In this document: in pieces, positions 16,210-25,851 of the stretch
How the letters are laid out: every line of letters starts with the position of its first letter
Position numbering within the stretch: the first letter of the stretch is position 1
Assembly: GCF_003024605.1 (NCBI RefSeq)
Contig: NZ_PYJQ01000005.1
Coordinates: 124,001 to 188,000 of the forward strand
Length of the DNA: 64,000 nt
Direction: 5' to 3'
Origin: Rhizobium sp. JAB6
Lineage (GTDB): Bacteria > Pseudomonadota > Alphaproteobacteria > Rhizobiales > Rhizobiaceae
Made by a program: the position numbers and the translations under genes
Notes under the pieces: model-generated
What the model saw: only the letters and a program-made list of their open reading frames with translations
What the model was told of the DNA's origin: nothing
Databases searched by the model: none

Positions 16210-17499
16210 TCAAGCCGTCCATTGGGCGATATCGTCACGCTCGCCGATCAGGGCCAGACCATGGGCGATGGACAGCAGTTCGCCGCCCGTCTCGATGCGC
16301 TCCTGGCCGAATCGCTCCGTGAAGATGCGCCGTACCGCCGGCACGAAGGAGGTGCCTCCTGTCAGGAACACTTTGTCGATCGCGTCCGGAGATGTGTTGG
16401 TGGTCGCCAGCACATCGTCCAATGCCCCTTCGATACGGGCGAGATCCTCGGCGATCCAGCTTTCGAAATCGGCTCGGCGTACATGCTTGCGGCCGGCCTT
16501 GCCGAGCGGCGGGAAGTTGAATTCGGCCTCTTCCTCGCTCGAAAGTGCCATCTTCGTCGCCGATACGGCCTGATAGAGGGGATAGCCTTCGTCATGCTCG
16601 ACCAGTTCGATAAAGGTTTCCAGCTTCTCCGGCTCCAGGCTGCTGCGCACCAGTGTTTTCAGGTCGGCATATTCGCGCGAGGTCTTGAAGATCGAAAGCT
16701 GGTTCCAGCGCCCGAAATTGGCGTAGTAGGAGCTCGGTACTTCCAAAAGCTTGTCGAAGCTCTTGAAGAGGCTGCCCTTGCCGATGGCAGGCGAAACGAT
16801 GTTGTCGATCATCCGGAAATCGAAATGATCGCCGGCAATGCCGACACCGGAATGGCCGATCGGTGTCGCCGTCAGCCTTCCGCCATGGGTCTCGAAGCGG
16901 ATGAGCGAATAGTCGGTTGTGCCGCCGCCGAAGTCGGCGACCAGCACGGTCGCATCCTTCTTCAGGTGCTGGGCGAAGTAGAAGGCAGCCGCTACCGGTT
17001 CGTAGACGTAGTGGATTTCCGGAAAGCCGAACCGGGCAAGCGCGGCGTTATAGCGCTCCGTCGCAAGGGCCGGATTCGGGTTGGCGCCGGCAAAGTGTAC
17101 AGGCCGGCCGGTAACGATGCGCGAAACATTTTCCGGCCAGCCTTCTCCCGCATAGGCTCGCAGCCGGCGCACGAAGATCTCCATCAGATCCTCGAAGCTG
17201 TGGCGCTTGGCGAAGATCAGCGTGCCCTGGAAGAGGGCGCTCGCCGCAAAGGTCTTGATCGACTGCAGGAAACGACAGTCGCCGGGATTGTCGATGAACT
17301 GCCGGATGGCCGCGTGCCCGGCCTCGACCTTGAGGGCGGCTGCGCCCAATCCCGGGTCCTTCATGAAGGAGAGCGCCGTGCGCATGCTGTCTGCCGTGCC
17401 CGCAGCGCTGTTGAAGGCGACTGATTGTGTCGCGGGTCCATCGGCCACCGCCAGAACCGTATTCGTCGTGCCAAAGTCGAAACCAAGCGCCCGAGCCAT
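16210..17499 (-). CDS. Hsp70-family protein, YegD type
   Basis: This 429-aa actin-fold ATPase is related to DnaK. Phosphate-1 motif GFDFGTTNT (residues 6-14), phosphate-2 VADFGGGTTDYSL and adenosine motif FLTGGTSFVPAV are all present. The protein stops after the nucleotide-binding domain: the substrate-binding beta domain and helical lid of DnaK are missing, as in E. coli YegD. It is therefore not a canonical chaperone and its client is unknown. It stands alone between an intergenic repeat and an RND efflux operon on the same strand. Confidence 0.88.
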   Translation of the reverse strand: MARALGFDFGTTNTVLAVADGPATQSVAFNSAAGTADSMRTALSFMKDPGLGAAALKVEAGHAAIRQFIDNPGDCRFLQSIKTFAASALFQGTLIFAKRHSFEDLMEIFVRRLRAYAGEGWPENVSRIVTGRPVHFAGANPNPALATERYNAALARFGFPEIHYVYEPVAAAFYFAQHLKKDATVLVADFGGGTTDYSLIRFETHGGRLTATPIGHSGVGIAGDHFDFRMIDNIVSPAIGKGSLFKSFDKLLEVPSSYYANFGRWNQLSIFKTSREYADLKTLVRSSLEPEKLETFIELVEHDEGYPLYQAVSATKMALSSEEEAEFNFPPLGKAGRKHVRRADFESWIAEDLARIEGALDDVLATTNTSPDAIDKVFLTGGTSFVPAVRRIFTERFGQERIETGGELLSIAHGLALIGERDDIAQWTA

Positions 17500-17691
17500 G
17501 CCCGCACTCCTTTCCGTCGAAATTGTCTGGATTGGGCCAAGCCCCTATGAGACGCTGACGCGCCCTGTCGCAAAGAGGGCGCGTCATGACATGGCTGAGC
17601 TTCAAGTTCAAGCCGGGAAGAGGCTTTTCTTTTGCCCGCCGGGAGCATCGGTCGGCGGCGCTTCCGCGCCCGCTTTCCCGGTAAAAGAAAC

Positions 17692-17709
17692 GGGCACCTT
17701 TTGGCGCCC
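17692..17709 (-). terminator. Terminator of the RND efflux operon
   Basis: Read on the minus strand, GGGCGCC-AAAA-GGTGCCC forms a 7-bp stem followed by GTTTCTTTT, 7 bp beyond the permease stop codon. Confidence 0.75.
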
Positions 17710-17716
17710 GCTGATC

Positions 17717-20700
17717 TTATTCGGCAGCGATCGCGGCTGGCGGATCCTTGTGGTGCGGGTCCGCGTCCTTGCGCTTTCCAAAGCGGCTCAGGAAGTCGTT
17801 GAGGCGGTTCATCTCCAAGAAGATGACGGGGGTGATGAACAGCGTCAGAAGCTGCGAAACCACCAAGCCGCCGACCACCGCAATACCGAGCGGCTGACGC
17901 AGCTCGGAGCTCGCACCGCCGCCGACGGCGATCGGCAGGGCGCCGAGCAGGGCGCAGAAGGTCGTCATCATGATTGGGCGGAAGCGGCGCACGCAGGCTT
18001 CATGGATGGCCTCCGCAGGCGATATGCCCGTTGTCGAACGCAGCGTCTCCAGCGCGACGTCGATCATCATGATCGCGTTCTTTTTCACGATACCGATCAG
18101 CATCAGCAAGCCGATGAGCGCGATGATCGAGAGGTCGAAGCCGAACACTTTCAAGGCGAGCAGGGCGCCGAGAGCGGCAGCCGGCAGACCGGAGAGAATG
18201 GTCAGCGGATGAATGAAGCTCTCGTAGAGAACGCCGAGGACCACGTAGATCGTCAGCACGGCGGCCAGGATCAGGTAAGGCGTGCTGCCCTGCGACTGCT
18301 GGAAGATCTGTGCCGTACCGCCGTAGGACGTGAAGATGTCCGCCGGCATGTTGATGTCCTTCTTGATCTGGTCGATCTTCGCCGTGGCGTCGCCAAGCGC
18401 TTCACCGGCCGGCAGGTTGAAGGAGACCGTTGTCGACACCAACTGGCCCGTCTGGTTGATGGTGACCGGACCGGTGGTGCGCTGGACATGAGCGAAGTCG
18501 GACAAGGGAACCAGCGCACCTTTTGACGAAGCAACGTGGATATCCTGCAGCCTTTGGTCGTCCCAGGGCTTGCTGGTGTCGAATTCGACCATCACGTCAT
18601 AGCTGTCGCCCGTCGTCTGGATCTGTGCGGCGTCATAGCCGCCGAACGCTTCCTCCAGCGTGGTGCGCAGCTGATTGTTGTTGATCCCGTATTGTGCCGC
18701 CTTTTCGGTATCGACGACGATGTTGGCCTGCAGAGCGTTATTCTGCTCATCCGAGGCCACGTCGGTAAAGCTCGGATCGCGGCGCATCGCATCCAGCATC
18801 TTGTTGGCCCAGAGATTGGTCTGGTCGGCACTCAGCGCCTGGATAATGAGCTGATATTGGCTGGCCGTTTGGCGGCCGCCGAAGCGCAGGCTCTGCTGTG
18901 GCGTAATATAGGCCTTCAGGCCGGCGATAGTGCCGATGCTGGCGCGCAGTTCACGCAGCGTCTGATCCAGCGGCGCCCGCTGCTCCTTCGGCTTCAGCTG
19001 GACAAACATGGTGCCGTTGTTCAACGGCTGGCGGACACTGCCGCCGACGATGGACATGACGTGGTCGACGGCGGGGTTCTGCCTGACGAGCGCCGCAGCC
19101 TGGTTCTGCAGGTCGCGCATCGCCGGATAGGAGATGTCCTGACGGGCCTGGGTGGAGATTTGCAGGCGGCCGATATCTTCAGTCGGAAAGAAGCTCGCCG
19201 GCAGCACCATGAAGAGATAGACCGAGAGCGCGACCGAACCGAGGAAGCTCAGGAGAACCAAACCGCGATTGCGCAGACACCAGGCAACACCCCTGTCATA
19301 GCCACGCTGGGTCCAGTCGAAGCCGCGGTTGAAGAGGCGAACCGGATACGGGGGTTGGCTGTGGCCGGCAGAAAGACGCGAGCTGAGCATCGGCGTGACC
19401 GTGAGGGACACGACCGCGGAAGACACGATGGCGATGGCGACCACCATGCCGAACTCGTTGAAGATGCGGCCGACCACGCCACCCATCAGCAGGATCGGGA
19501 TGAACACCGCGATCAGCGAGATGGACATGGAAATGATGGTATAGCTGACTTCGGCCGATCCCTTGATCGCCGCCTGCAGCACCGGCATGCCGTCTTCGAC
19601 ATGCCGCAATATGTTTTCCAGCATGACGATCGCGTCGTCCACCACAAGGCCGACCGCGAGCGTCAATCCGAGCAGAGATATGTTGTCGATACTATAGCCG
19701 AGCACATACATCATGCCGAAGGTCGAAATCAGCGACAACGGCACGGCAAGGCCGGGAATGATCGTGGCCGTGACGTGACCGGTGAACAGATAGATCACCA
19801 GCACGACGAGGCCGATGGTCAGCATCAAGGTGAATTTGACATCCTTGATGGCATCGCGGATCGGCTGCGCCGAGTCGTTCATGACATGCGTCTGCACAGA
19901 GGCCGGAATTTCCGCATGGAGTTGCGGCAGCTTGGCATTGATCGCATCGACCACATCGACCGTATTGGCGTCGGGCTGGCGCTGGATGGCAAGAATGATC
20001 GCCTGTTTGCCGTCATACCACGAGCCGGCATTGGTATTCTGCACGCTGTCCTGCACGTTGGCGACGTCGCTCAGATGGATCGGCGCGCCGTTGGGGTTGG
20101 CAATGACGAGCGACTTGAACTGCGCGGCATTGGTATTCTGGGTATTGGCATTGAGCGTCATGCTCTGTTTGTTGTTCTGCAGAGTGCCGACCGGAACCTG
20201 GCTGTTGGCATTGACGATGGCGGAATTGACGGTATCGATCCCGATACCGCGGGCCAGCAGCTTGTCAGGATCGACTTCGACACGGACCGCATAAGTCTGG
20301 GCACCATAGACCGTCACTTCGGCAACGCCCGGAAGGGTCGACAGGGACGGCGAAATGATGTCCTCGGCAATTTCGTCCAGCTTGCTGCGTGGCATCGTAT
20401 CGCTCTGCACTGCAAGCAGCATGATCGGGGCGTCGGCCGGGTTCGTCTTCTTATAGCCCGGCGGCGTCGTCAGATTGTTGGGCAATTGACGTGTCGCGTT
20501 CGAGATCGCGGCCTGAACGTCGGCCGCGGCGGCATCGATGCTGCGGTTGAGATCGAACTGCAGCACAATACTCGTATTGCCGAGGGAGTTCGTTGCCGAG
20601 ATTTCACTGATGCCGGGGATGGTTTCGAACTGCTTGATCAGCGGCGTGGAAACAGAGGTCGCCATCGTCTGCGGCGAAGCGCCGGTCAGCTGCGCTGAAA

Positions 20701-20836
20701 CGTTGATGGTCGGAAAATCCACCTGGGGCAGGGCCGCGACCGGCAGAAGCTGATATCCGGCCAGGCCGGCCATGACCACACCCAACGCCAGAAGTGTCGT
20801 CGCGACCGGTCGCTGGATACAGAATTGCGGGATCAT
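17717..20836 (-). CDS. RND family multidrug efflux permease (AcrB/MdtB type)
   Basis: 1039-aa inner-membrane proton antiporter. The typical HAE1 start MIPQFCIQRPVATTLLALGV gives TM1. The two large periplasmic loops and 12 membrane helices follow, with the TM4 region LLGLTLAVGLVVDDAIVMLEN carrying the Asp pair for proton relay and the matching C-terminal half (LIGIVKKNAIMMIDVALE). It overlaps the membrane fusion protein gene by 4 bp (ATGA), so the two form one operon. No outer-membrane factor gene is nearby, so a TolC-like partner must be supplied from elsewhere. Substrates are unknown. Confidence 0.95.
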   Translation of the reverse strand: MIPQFCIQRPVATTLLALGVVMAGLAGYQLLPVAALPQVDFPTINVSAQLTGASPQTMATSVSTPLIKQFETIPGISEISATNSLGNTSIVLQFDLNRSIDAAAADVQAAISNATRQLPNNLTTPPGYKKTNPADAPIMLLAVQSDTMPRSKLDEIAEDIISPSLSTLPGVAEVTVYGAQTYAVRVEVDPDKLLARGIGIDTVNSAIVNANSQVPVGTLQNNKQSMTLNANTQNTNAAQFKSLVIANPNGAPIHLSDVANVQDSVQNTNAGSWYDGKQAIILAIQRQPDANTVDVVDAINAKLPQLHAEIPASVQTHVMNDSAQPIRDAIKDVKFTLMLTIGLVVLVIYLFTGHVTATIIPGLAVPLSLISTFGMMYVLGYSIDNISLLGLTLAVGLVVDDAIVMLENILRHVEDGMPVLQAAIKGSAEVSYTIISMSISLIAVFIPILLMGGVVGRIFNEFGMVVAIAIVSSAVVSLTVTPMLSSRLSAGHSQPPYPVRLFNRGFDWTQRGYDRGVAWCLRNRGLVLLSFLGSVALSVYLFMVLPASFFPTEDIGRLQISTQARQDISYPAMRDLQNQAAALVRQNPAVDHVMSIVGGSVRQPLNNGTMFVQLKPKEQRAPLDQTLRELRASIGTIAGLKAYITPQQSLRFGGRQTASQYQLIIQALSADQTNLWANKMLDAMRRDPSFTDVASDEQNNALQANIVVDTEKAAQYGINNNQLRTTLEEAFGGYDAAQIQTTGDSYDVMVEFDTSKPWDDQRLQDIHVASSKGALVPLSDFAHVQRTTGPVTINQTGQLVSTTVSFNLPAGEALGDATAKIDQIKKDINMPADIFTSYGGTAQIFQQSQGSTPYLILAAVLTIYVVLGVLYESFIHPLTILSGLPAAALGALLALKVFGFDLSIIALIGLLMLIGIVKKNAIMMIDVALETLRSTTGISPAEAIHEACVRRFRPIMMTTFCALLGALPIAVGGGASSELRQPLGIAVVGGLVVSQLLTLFITPVIFLEMNRLNDFLSRFGKRKDADPHHKDPPAAIAAE

Positions 20837-22068
20837 TGCTGTGCTCCAACCGAAATCGTTTCGCTCTTCTCGCTCGGCTGATCGCCGGCTGCAGCAACGT
20901 TTTCAGACTTTTCGCCGTTGAACTGCTCGACGACCGTCTGCCCGTCTACCAGCTGTACCTGTCCTTCAGTAACGACATGATCGCCTTCCGAAAGCCCCTT
21001 GGCAACTGCGGTAAAGCTGCCGTTCTGCCGCTCCACGGTAACGGGCGTCAAATGAACCTTGTTGTCCTTGACGACATAGGCATAGAAGCCGTCCGGACCG
21101 GGGCTGATCGCAACCGTCGGAGCGACGATCACGGGCTCGTTATCGGTCAGATGAACGACGACGTTGACCGATCTGCCGGGCCAGATCGCACCATTGGCAT
21201 TGTCGAACTTCGCCTTGACGAGGATGGTGCCGGAGGCGGTATCGACGGTATTGTCGAAGAAGCTGACTGTACCCTGCCGAGACTTGCCCTTGCTTGAATT
21301 CGGAACGGTGCTGACGGGCACCGCGCCGGCCTTCATCGCTTCCTCCAATTCCCGCAGCTGATTTTCCTGCATGTGGAATTGCACGTAGATCGGATTGTAT
21401 TGCGTGATGGTCACGATCGCTGTGCCGGGCGTTACATAGGCGCCGGGGCTGGGAACGACATTGCCGAGGCGTCCGTCATAAGGCGCCCTGATCTGCGTAT
21501 TTTCCAGAAGAACCTGATCGGATGCGAGCTGAGCCTTGTCGGCATTGACGTCGGCAGCCGCCGTATCGCGAGCTGCCACGGCCTGATCGACGGTCTGCTG
21601 CGTTCCGGCATTGTTGAGGAGGCTCTTGGCTCGCGTGAGAGCCGCTTCTGCCGCCACGAGCGTCGCCTGGTCCTTGACTACGGTGGCCTGGTCCTTGGCG
21701 ACGGCGGCCTGCGCGGTCCGCGCATCGAGCTTGGCGATCAGGTCGCCGGCCTTCACCATCGCGCCGTCCTGCGCTTCGATCGATGTGATGATGCCGGACT
21801 CCTGCGCGGCTATCGTCGTCATGTTCTGCGCCACAGCCGAGCCTGTTGCTGCAATATCGTTCGGCAGAACTCTCTTCTCGACCGCGGCCGTCTTGACCAC
21901 GGAAGAGAGCGCCTTGTGCTTTTGATTTCCTGCAGCCTTGCCGGCATCCTTGGTTTCTGCGGAGGCTTGATCGACAAATGCCGCAAGGAAGGGAATACGG
22001 TCGCGATAGCTCCATACGGCAAGGGCTGCGACGACAATAAGGCCGAGGGGAAGCCAAAATTTTTTCAT
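20833..22068 (-). CDS. RND efflux periplasmic adaptor (membrane fusion protein)
   Basis: 411 aa. N-terminal anchor helix (FWLPLGLIVVAALAVWSYR), then the lipoyl half-motifs around a long alpha-hairpin (LIAKLDARTAQAAVAKDQAT and IRAPYDGRLGNVVPSPGAYV), a beta-barrel and a C-terminal membrane-proximal domain. It links the RND permease to an outer-membrane channel. The ATG at 22068 is chosen because it directly precedes the anchor helix; the frame is open to 22161 but that extension is not signal-like. The Shine-Dalgarno is weak. No divergent regulator is adjacent. Confidence 0.92.
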   Translation of the reverse strand: MKKFWLPLGLIVVAALAVWSYRDRIPFLAAFVDQASAETKDAGKAAGNQKHKALSSVVKTAAVEKRVLPNDIAATGSAVAQNMTTIAAQESGIITSIEAQDGAMVKAGDLIAKLDARTAQAAVAKDQATVVKDQATLVAAEAALTRAKSLLNNAGTQQTVDQAVAARDTAAADVNADKAQLASDQVLLENTQIRAPYDGRLGNVVPSPGAYVTPGTAIVTITQYNPIYVQFHMQENQLRELEEAMKAGAVPVSTVPNSSKGKSRQGTVSFFDNTVDTASGTILVKAKFDNANGAIWPGRSVNVVVHLTDNEPVIVAPTVAISPGPDGFYAYVVKDNKVHLTPVTVERQNGSFTAVAKGLSEGDHVVTEGQVQLVDGQTVVEQFNGEKSENVAAAGDQPSEKSETISVGAQQ

Positions 22069-22488
22069 ATTTAAAGAACCGGGTCGGGGCTTGTTGCAGG
22101 AAGCGCGGTGACGGTGAAGTGTATGTGCCGCGCCGCACAACAAAGACGCGCCTTGCCGCAATTCATCACATCGCCGTCGCCGCTAACGTTCGGTAATTCT
22201 GTCCCTTTTTACGCGAATTCTTGAACGCTGATGCCAGACAATCTACCACAGTTCCGCATGGCGAAAAATTAAAGCTTGGAAAGCTTTGGAATAGGTTCCG
22301 TTTGTGCAGGGCAATAAGCAGTCAAATGGCTATTTTTTGATTGCCATTATGTAATATTCGGCCGGAAAAACAGCCTGAGGCGGTATTTATACTCCAAAGA
22401 CGTGCTGCAGCGTGCAGAAAGCGTCTCCGCCGCTCACGGAATTGTGTTGCAGGCCTTCTTGTAAAGGCCTGCTCGTTGGCGGACTTTC
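22069..22488. other. 420-bp noncoding gap upstream of the RND operon
   Basis: No gene is supported here. The operon promoter should be in this AT-richer stretch. The only structure noticed is AAAGCTTGGAAAGCTTT near 22270, a small inverted repeat. No regulator gene or clear operator is seen. Confidence 0.5.
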
Positions 22489-23277
22489 TTAAAGAGAGCG
22501 GGCAGCTCCCCCGTCGCAGCGTATCATGGTGCCGGTGACGTAGCTTGCCGGTTGGCTGCAGAGGAATGCCGCCGTGGCGGCGAACTCCTCCACACGGCCG
22601 TAGCGGCCGGCCGGGATGCGCTGCTGACGTTCGGCGCTGACATCCTCCAGGCTCCTGCCTCCGCGCTTGGCCGCGGCTGTATCGAGCTCCGCCAGCCGAT
22701 CTGTCGCAATGCTGCCCGGCAGCAGCATGTTGACCGTGATGCCATGCGCGGCCACTTCGCTGGCCAGCGTCTTGCTCCAGCCGGCAAGCGCCGGACGCAG
22801 CGTGTTGGAAAGCGCGAGATTGGGGATGGGTTCGATGACGCCGGAGGAAGCGACGGTAAGAATGCGGCCCCAGTTCTGTGCCTTCATGCCAAGCAGGAGC
22901 GCATTGGTGAGAGTGATGATCCGCGACACCATGGAGACGAAATAGGTCTCCAGCCGGTCAGCGGTCATATCCACCGTCGTTCCGGGAGTCGGACCGCCGC
23001 TATTGTTGACGAGAATATCGACGCCGCCGAGCTTCTCCGTAGTGGCCTTGGTGACGACGTCCACGAAGTTCTCGTCGTTGAGATCGGCCCAAATCCAGTC
23101 TGCCCGACCTTTGCCTTCGGCATTGATGGCCTTGCAATTGTTCTCGAGCCTTTCGCCGCTGCGGCCGCAGAGCAGAACGTTTGCCCCCTCGCGGGCGAGC
23201 GCCACCGCAATGCCATGGCCCAGCCCCTTCGACGAGGCGAGCACCAGCGCGCGCTTTCCGCCAATACCAAGATCCAT
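22489..23277 (-). CDS. SDR family oxidoreductase
   Basis: 262-aa Rossmann-fold dehydrogenase. The cofactor loop reads ASSKGLGHGIA (TGxxxGxG variant), the NNSGG motif follows (ILVNNSGGP), and the C-terminus ends ASYVTGTMIRCDGGAARSL, typical of 3-oxoacyl-ACP-reductase-like SDRs. At the usual active-site Ser-Tyr-Lys segment the protein reads SSGVIEPIPNLALSNTLRPA, so the catalytic Tyr/Lys are replaced (SNTLR in place of YxxxK); activity as a classical SDR is doubtful. The start at 23277 has GAAGG upstream; an ATG at 23292 is also possible. Transcribed alone, divergent from ETF-QO. Confidence 0.88.
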   Translation of the reverse strand: MDLGIGGKRALVLASSKGLGHGIAVALAREGANVLLCGRSGERLENNCKAINAEGKGRADWIWADLNDENFVDVVTKATTEKLGGVDILVNNSGGPTPGTTVDMTADRLETYFVSMVSRIITLTNALLLGMKAQNWGRILTVASSGVIEPIPNLALSNTLRPALAGWSKTLASEVAAHGITVNMLLPGSIATDRLAELDTAAAKRGGRSLEDVSAERQQRIPAGRYGRVEEFAATAAFLCSQPASYVTGTMIRCDGGAARSL

Positions 23278-23569
23278 TCCGATTACCTTCATGCTATTCG
23301 AATTGCCTGAGCGCCATTTATAAGGCCCCATCGGACGACTATGGAAGACGCACTTTGCAGACGACCGTAGATAGCGTCAAAATATTGACGTTGACGTAAG
23401 AGTAACTTAACTTGTTTTGCGTGCTGGGCAAATTGGGGGATTGCCTGTCGCTTCCCGGCTCGACAATCCCTTCCCATTTTGACAAGAGATAAACGAAACG
23501 GGGAAGACGCCCAAAGGGGATGAGGTCGCGGTCCGAGATCATCGGACGCCGGCCAAGCGGAGAAGATGA

Positions 23570-25234
23570 ATGACTGAGGCGAACGAGCTGCCGGAACGCG
23601 AGAGCATGGAATTCGACGTTGTGATTGTCGGCGCGGGTCCCGCGGGCCTGTCGGCTGCGATCCGGCTGAAGCAGATCAACCCGGATCTGACTGTCGTCGT
23701 GCTCGAGAAGGGAGCCGAAGTCGGCGCCCATATCCTGTCGGGCGCAGTCGTCGACCCGATCGGCATCGACCGACTGCTGCCGGGCTGGCGCGAAGAAGAG
23801 GGGCATCCCTTCAAGACGGAAGTGAAGGACGATCACTTCCTGTTCCTGGGACCTGCCGGTTCCATCCGCCTGCCGAATTTCCTGATGCCGCCGCTGATGA
23901 ACAATCACGGCAATTACATCGTCTCGCTCGGCAACGTCTGTCGCTGGCTGGCCGAAAAGGCCGAAGCCTTGGGCGTCGAAATCTATCCGGGCTTTGCAGC
24001 GACCGAAGTGCTCTATAACGACGAAGGCGCCGTCATCGGTGTCGCAACCGGCGACATGGGCATCGAGAAGAATGGCGAACCCGGCCCGAACTATACCCGC
24101 GGCATGGTGCTGCTCGGCAAATATGTGCTGATCGGCGAAGGCGTGCGCGGCTCGCTTGCCAAGCAGCTCATTGCCAAGTTCGATCTCGCGCGGGACCGCG
24201 ACGTGCCGAAATTCGGCATCGGCATCAAGGAGCTTTGGGAAGTCAAGCCCGAAAACCATAGACAGGGTCTCGTGCAGCATTCCTTCGGCTGGCCTCTCGG
24301 CATGAAGACGGGCGGCGGCTCCTTCCTCTATCATCTGGAGGACAATCTGGTCGCCGTCGGCTTCGTCGTCCACCTGAACTACAAGAACCCCTATCTCTAC
24401 CCCTTCGAGGAATTCCAGCGTTTCAAGACGCATCCGGCGATCCGGAGCACTTTCGAAGGCGGCAAGCGCATCTCCTATGGTGCGCGCGCCATCACCGAAG
24501 GCGGGTGGCAGTCGGTGCCGAAGCTGACCTTCCCGGGCGGTGCGTTGATCGGCTGCTCGGCCGGCTTCGTCAACGTTCCCCGCATCAAGGGCAGCCACAA
24601 TGCGGTGCTGTCCGGCATGCTGGCGGCCGACAGGATCGCCGAGGCGATCGCCGCCGGTCGCAGCAACGACGAGGTGATCGAGATCGAGAACGAATGGCGC
24701 CAGTCCGACATTGGGAGGGATCTGAAGCGGGTGCGGAACGTCAAGCCGCTCTGGTCGAAGTTCGGCACGGCGATCGGCGTGGCGCTCGGCGGCCTGGACA
24801 TGTGGACGAACCAGCTCCTCGGCTTCTCCTTCTTCGGTACGCTGAAGCATGGCAAGACGGATGCCGCCTCGCTGGAGCCTGCGGCCCAGCACAGGAAGAT
24901 CGACTATCCGAAGCCGGACGGCGTCCTGACCTTCGACCGTCTCTCCTCGGTGTTCCTGTCGAACACCAACCACGAGGAAGACCAGCCGGTGCATCTGCAG
25001 GTCAGGGACATGGACCTGCAGAAGAGGTCGGAACATGACATCTATGCCGGTCCGTCGACGCGCTACTGTCCGGCCGGCGTCTATGAATGGGTGGAGAAGG
25101 ACGGCGAGGACACCTACGTCATCAATGCCCAGAACTGCGTCCACTGCAAGACCTGCGACATCAAGGACCCGAACCAGAACATCAACTGGGTTCCCCCGCA
25201 GGGCGGCGAAGGGCCGGTCTATCCGAATATGTGA
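23570..25234 (+). CDS. Electron transfer flavoprotein-ubiquinone oxidoreductase (ETF-QO)
   Basis: This 554-aa membrane-associated flavoprotein passes electrons from ETF (fatty acid and amino acid oxidation) to ubiquinone. FAD-binding GAGPAGLSAAIRLKQ (GxGxxG) is near the N-terminus. The quinone-binding and amphipathic segments lie in the middle. The C-terminal ferredoxin-like 4Fe-4S domain shows RYCPAGVYEW and NCVHCKTCDIKDPNQNINW. Full length for the family. A GNAT gene starts 6 bp after its stop, so the two are probably cotranscribed. etfAB are not in this window. Confidence 0.97.
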   Translation: MTEANELPERESMEFDVVIVGAGPAGLSAAIRLKQINPDLTVVVLEKGAEVGAHILSGAVVDPIGIDRLLPGWREEEGHPFKTEVKDDHFLFLGPAGSIRLPNFLMPPLMNNHGNYIVSLGNVCRWLAEKAEALGVEIYPGFAATEVLYNDEGAVIGVATGDMGIEKNGEPGPNYTRGMVLLGKYVLIGEGVRGSLAKQLIAKFDLARDRDVPKFGIGIKELWEVKPENHRQGLVQHSFGWPLGMKTGGGSFLYHLEDNLVAVGFVVHLNYKNPYLYPFEEFQRFKTHPAIRSTFEGGKRISYGARAITEGGWQSVPKLTFPGGALIGCSAGFVNVPRIKGSHNAVLSGMLAADRIAEAIAAGRSNDEVIEIENEWRQSDIGRDLKRVRNVKPLWSKFGTAIGVALGGLDMWTNQLLGFSFFGTLKHGKTDAASLEPAAQHRKIDYPKPDGVLTFDRLSSVFLSNTNHEEDQPVHLQVRDMDLQKRSEHDIYAGPSTRYCPAGVYEWVEKDGEDTYVINAQNCVHCKTCDIKDPNQNINWVPPQGGEGPVYPNM

Positions 25235-25240
25235 GATGCG

Positions 25241-25768
25241 ATGACGGAGATCGAACAAGGCGCCTGGACGATCCGTTCGGCCAGGGCCGACGAACTGCAT
25301 CTGCTCGCTACCATCGAGATCGATGCCTTCTGGGCTCTGCATGAGGCCGGCGCGGTCGCCTGCGAGCCGACGTCGCTACCTCTCGAGGTACTGGAACAAT
25401 CCCTTGCGCAAGACTTGCTGTTCGTTGCCGTCGATGGCAATGACCGGCCATTCGGTTTCCTCGCGGGCATCCGCAAGGACGGCTCGGTTCATATTGCCGA
25501 ACTCGATGTCGTCAGGCGTTGGCAGAAGCGAGGCGTCGGACGCCGGCTGATGGAAGCTGCGATTGAAGCGGCCAGGGCTCAAGATGCGGCAGGCGTCACT
25601 CTGACGACAGACCGGCAGGTGGCCTTCAACGCGCCGTTCTATGCCTCGATGGGGTTTCGTATCCTGGATGACGAGGACAGGCCGGCCGTTCTCACGCAGA
25701 TCCTGGAGAATGAATTGGCCCACGGCGCCGATCCGGCCAGGCGTGTGGCCATGGCGCTGCGATTTTGA
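25241..25768 (+). CDS. GNAT family N-acetyltransferase
   Basis: 175 aa. The acetyl-CoA-binding motif A is seen as ELDVVRRWQKRGVGRRLMEA (R/Q-x-x-G-x-G/R), followed by motif B with NAPFYASMGFRIL. Substrate unknown; it could acetylate a small molecule or a protein. The ATG lies 6 bp after the ETF-QO stop, suggesting translational coupling, but no functional link is obvious. Confidence 0.88.
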   Translation: MTEIEQGAWTIRSARADELHLLATIEIDAFWALHEAGAVACEPTSLPLEVLEQSLAQDLLFVAVDGNDRPFGFLAGIRKDGSVHIAELDVVRRWQKRGVGRRLMEAAIEAARAQDAAGVTLTTDRQVAFNAPFYASMGFRILDDEDRPAVLTQILENELAHGADPARRVAMALRF

Positions 25769-25801
25769 TCCTGGTTTCATGAATTCAGGGGCAAATAGAA
25801 A

Positions 25802-25830
25802 GAGCGGCTCAGCACTTCGCTGAACCGCTC
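25802..25830. terminator. Hairpin between convergent GNAT and DMT-transporter genes
   Basis: Stem GAGCGGCTCAGC / GCTGAACCGCTC (12 bp with one wobble pair) with a 5-nt loop in the 83-bp convergent gap. There is no long T-tract on either side, so termination efficiency is uncertain. Confidence 0.5.
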
Positions 25831-25851
25831 CATATCTCGGCAAGATGCGAT

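Noticed and set aside
18536..20698. 720-aa open frame on the plus strand
   Set aside because: Antisense to the RND permease; rich in His, Asp, Arg with no recognisable domain.
23300..23569. Possible hairpin GGGGATTG/CAATCCC before ETF-QO as a riboswitch
   Set aside because: Only one short stem with a long loop; nothing else suggests a structured leader.
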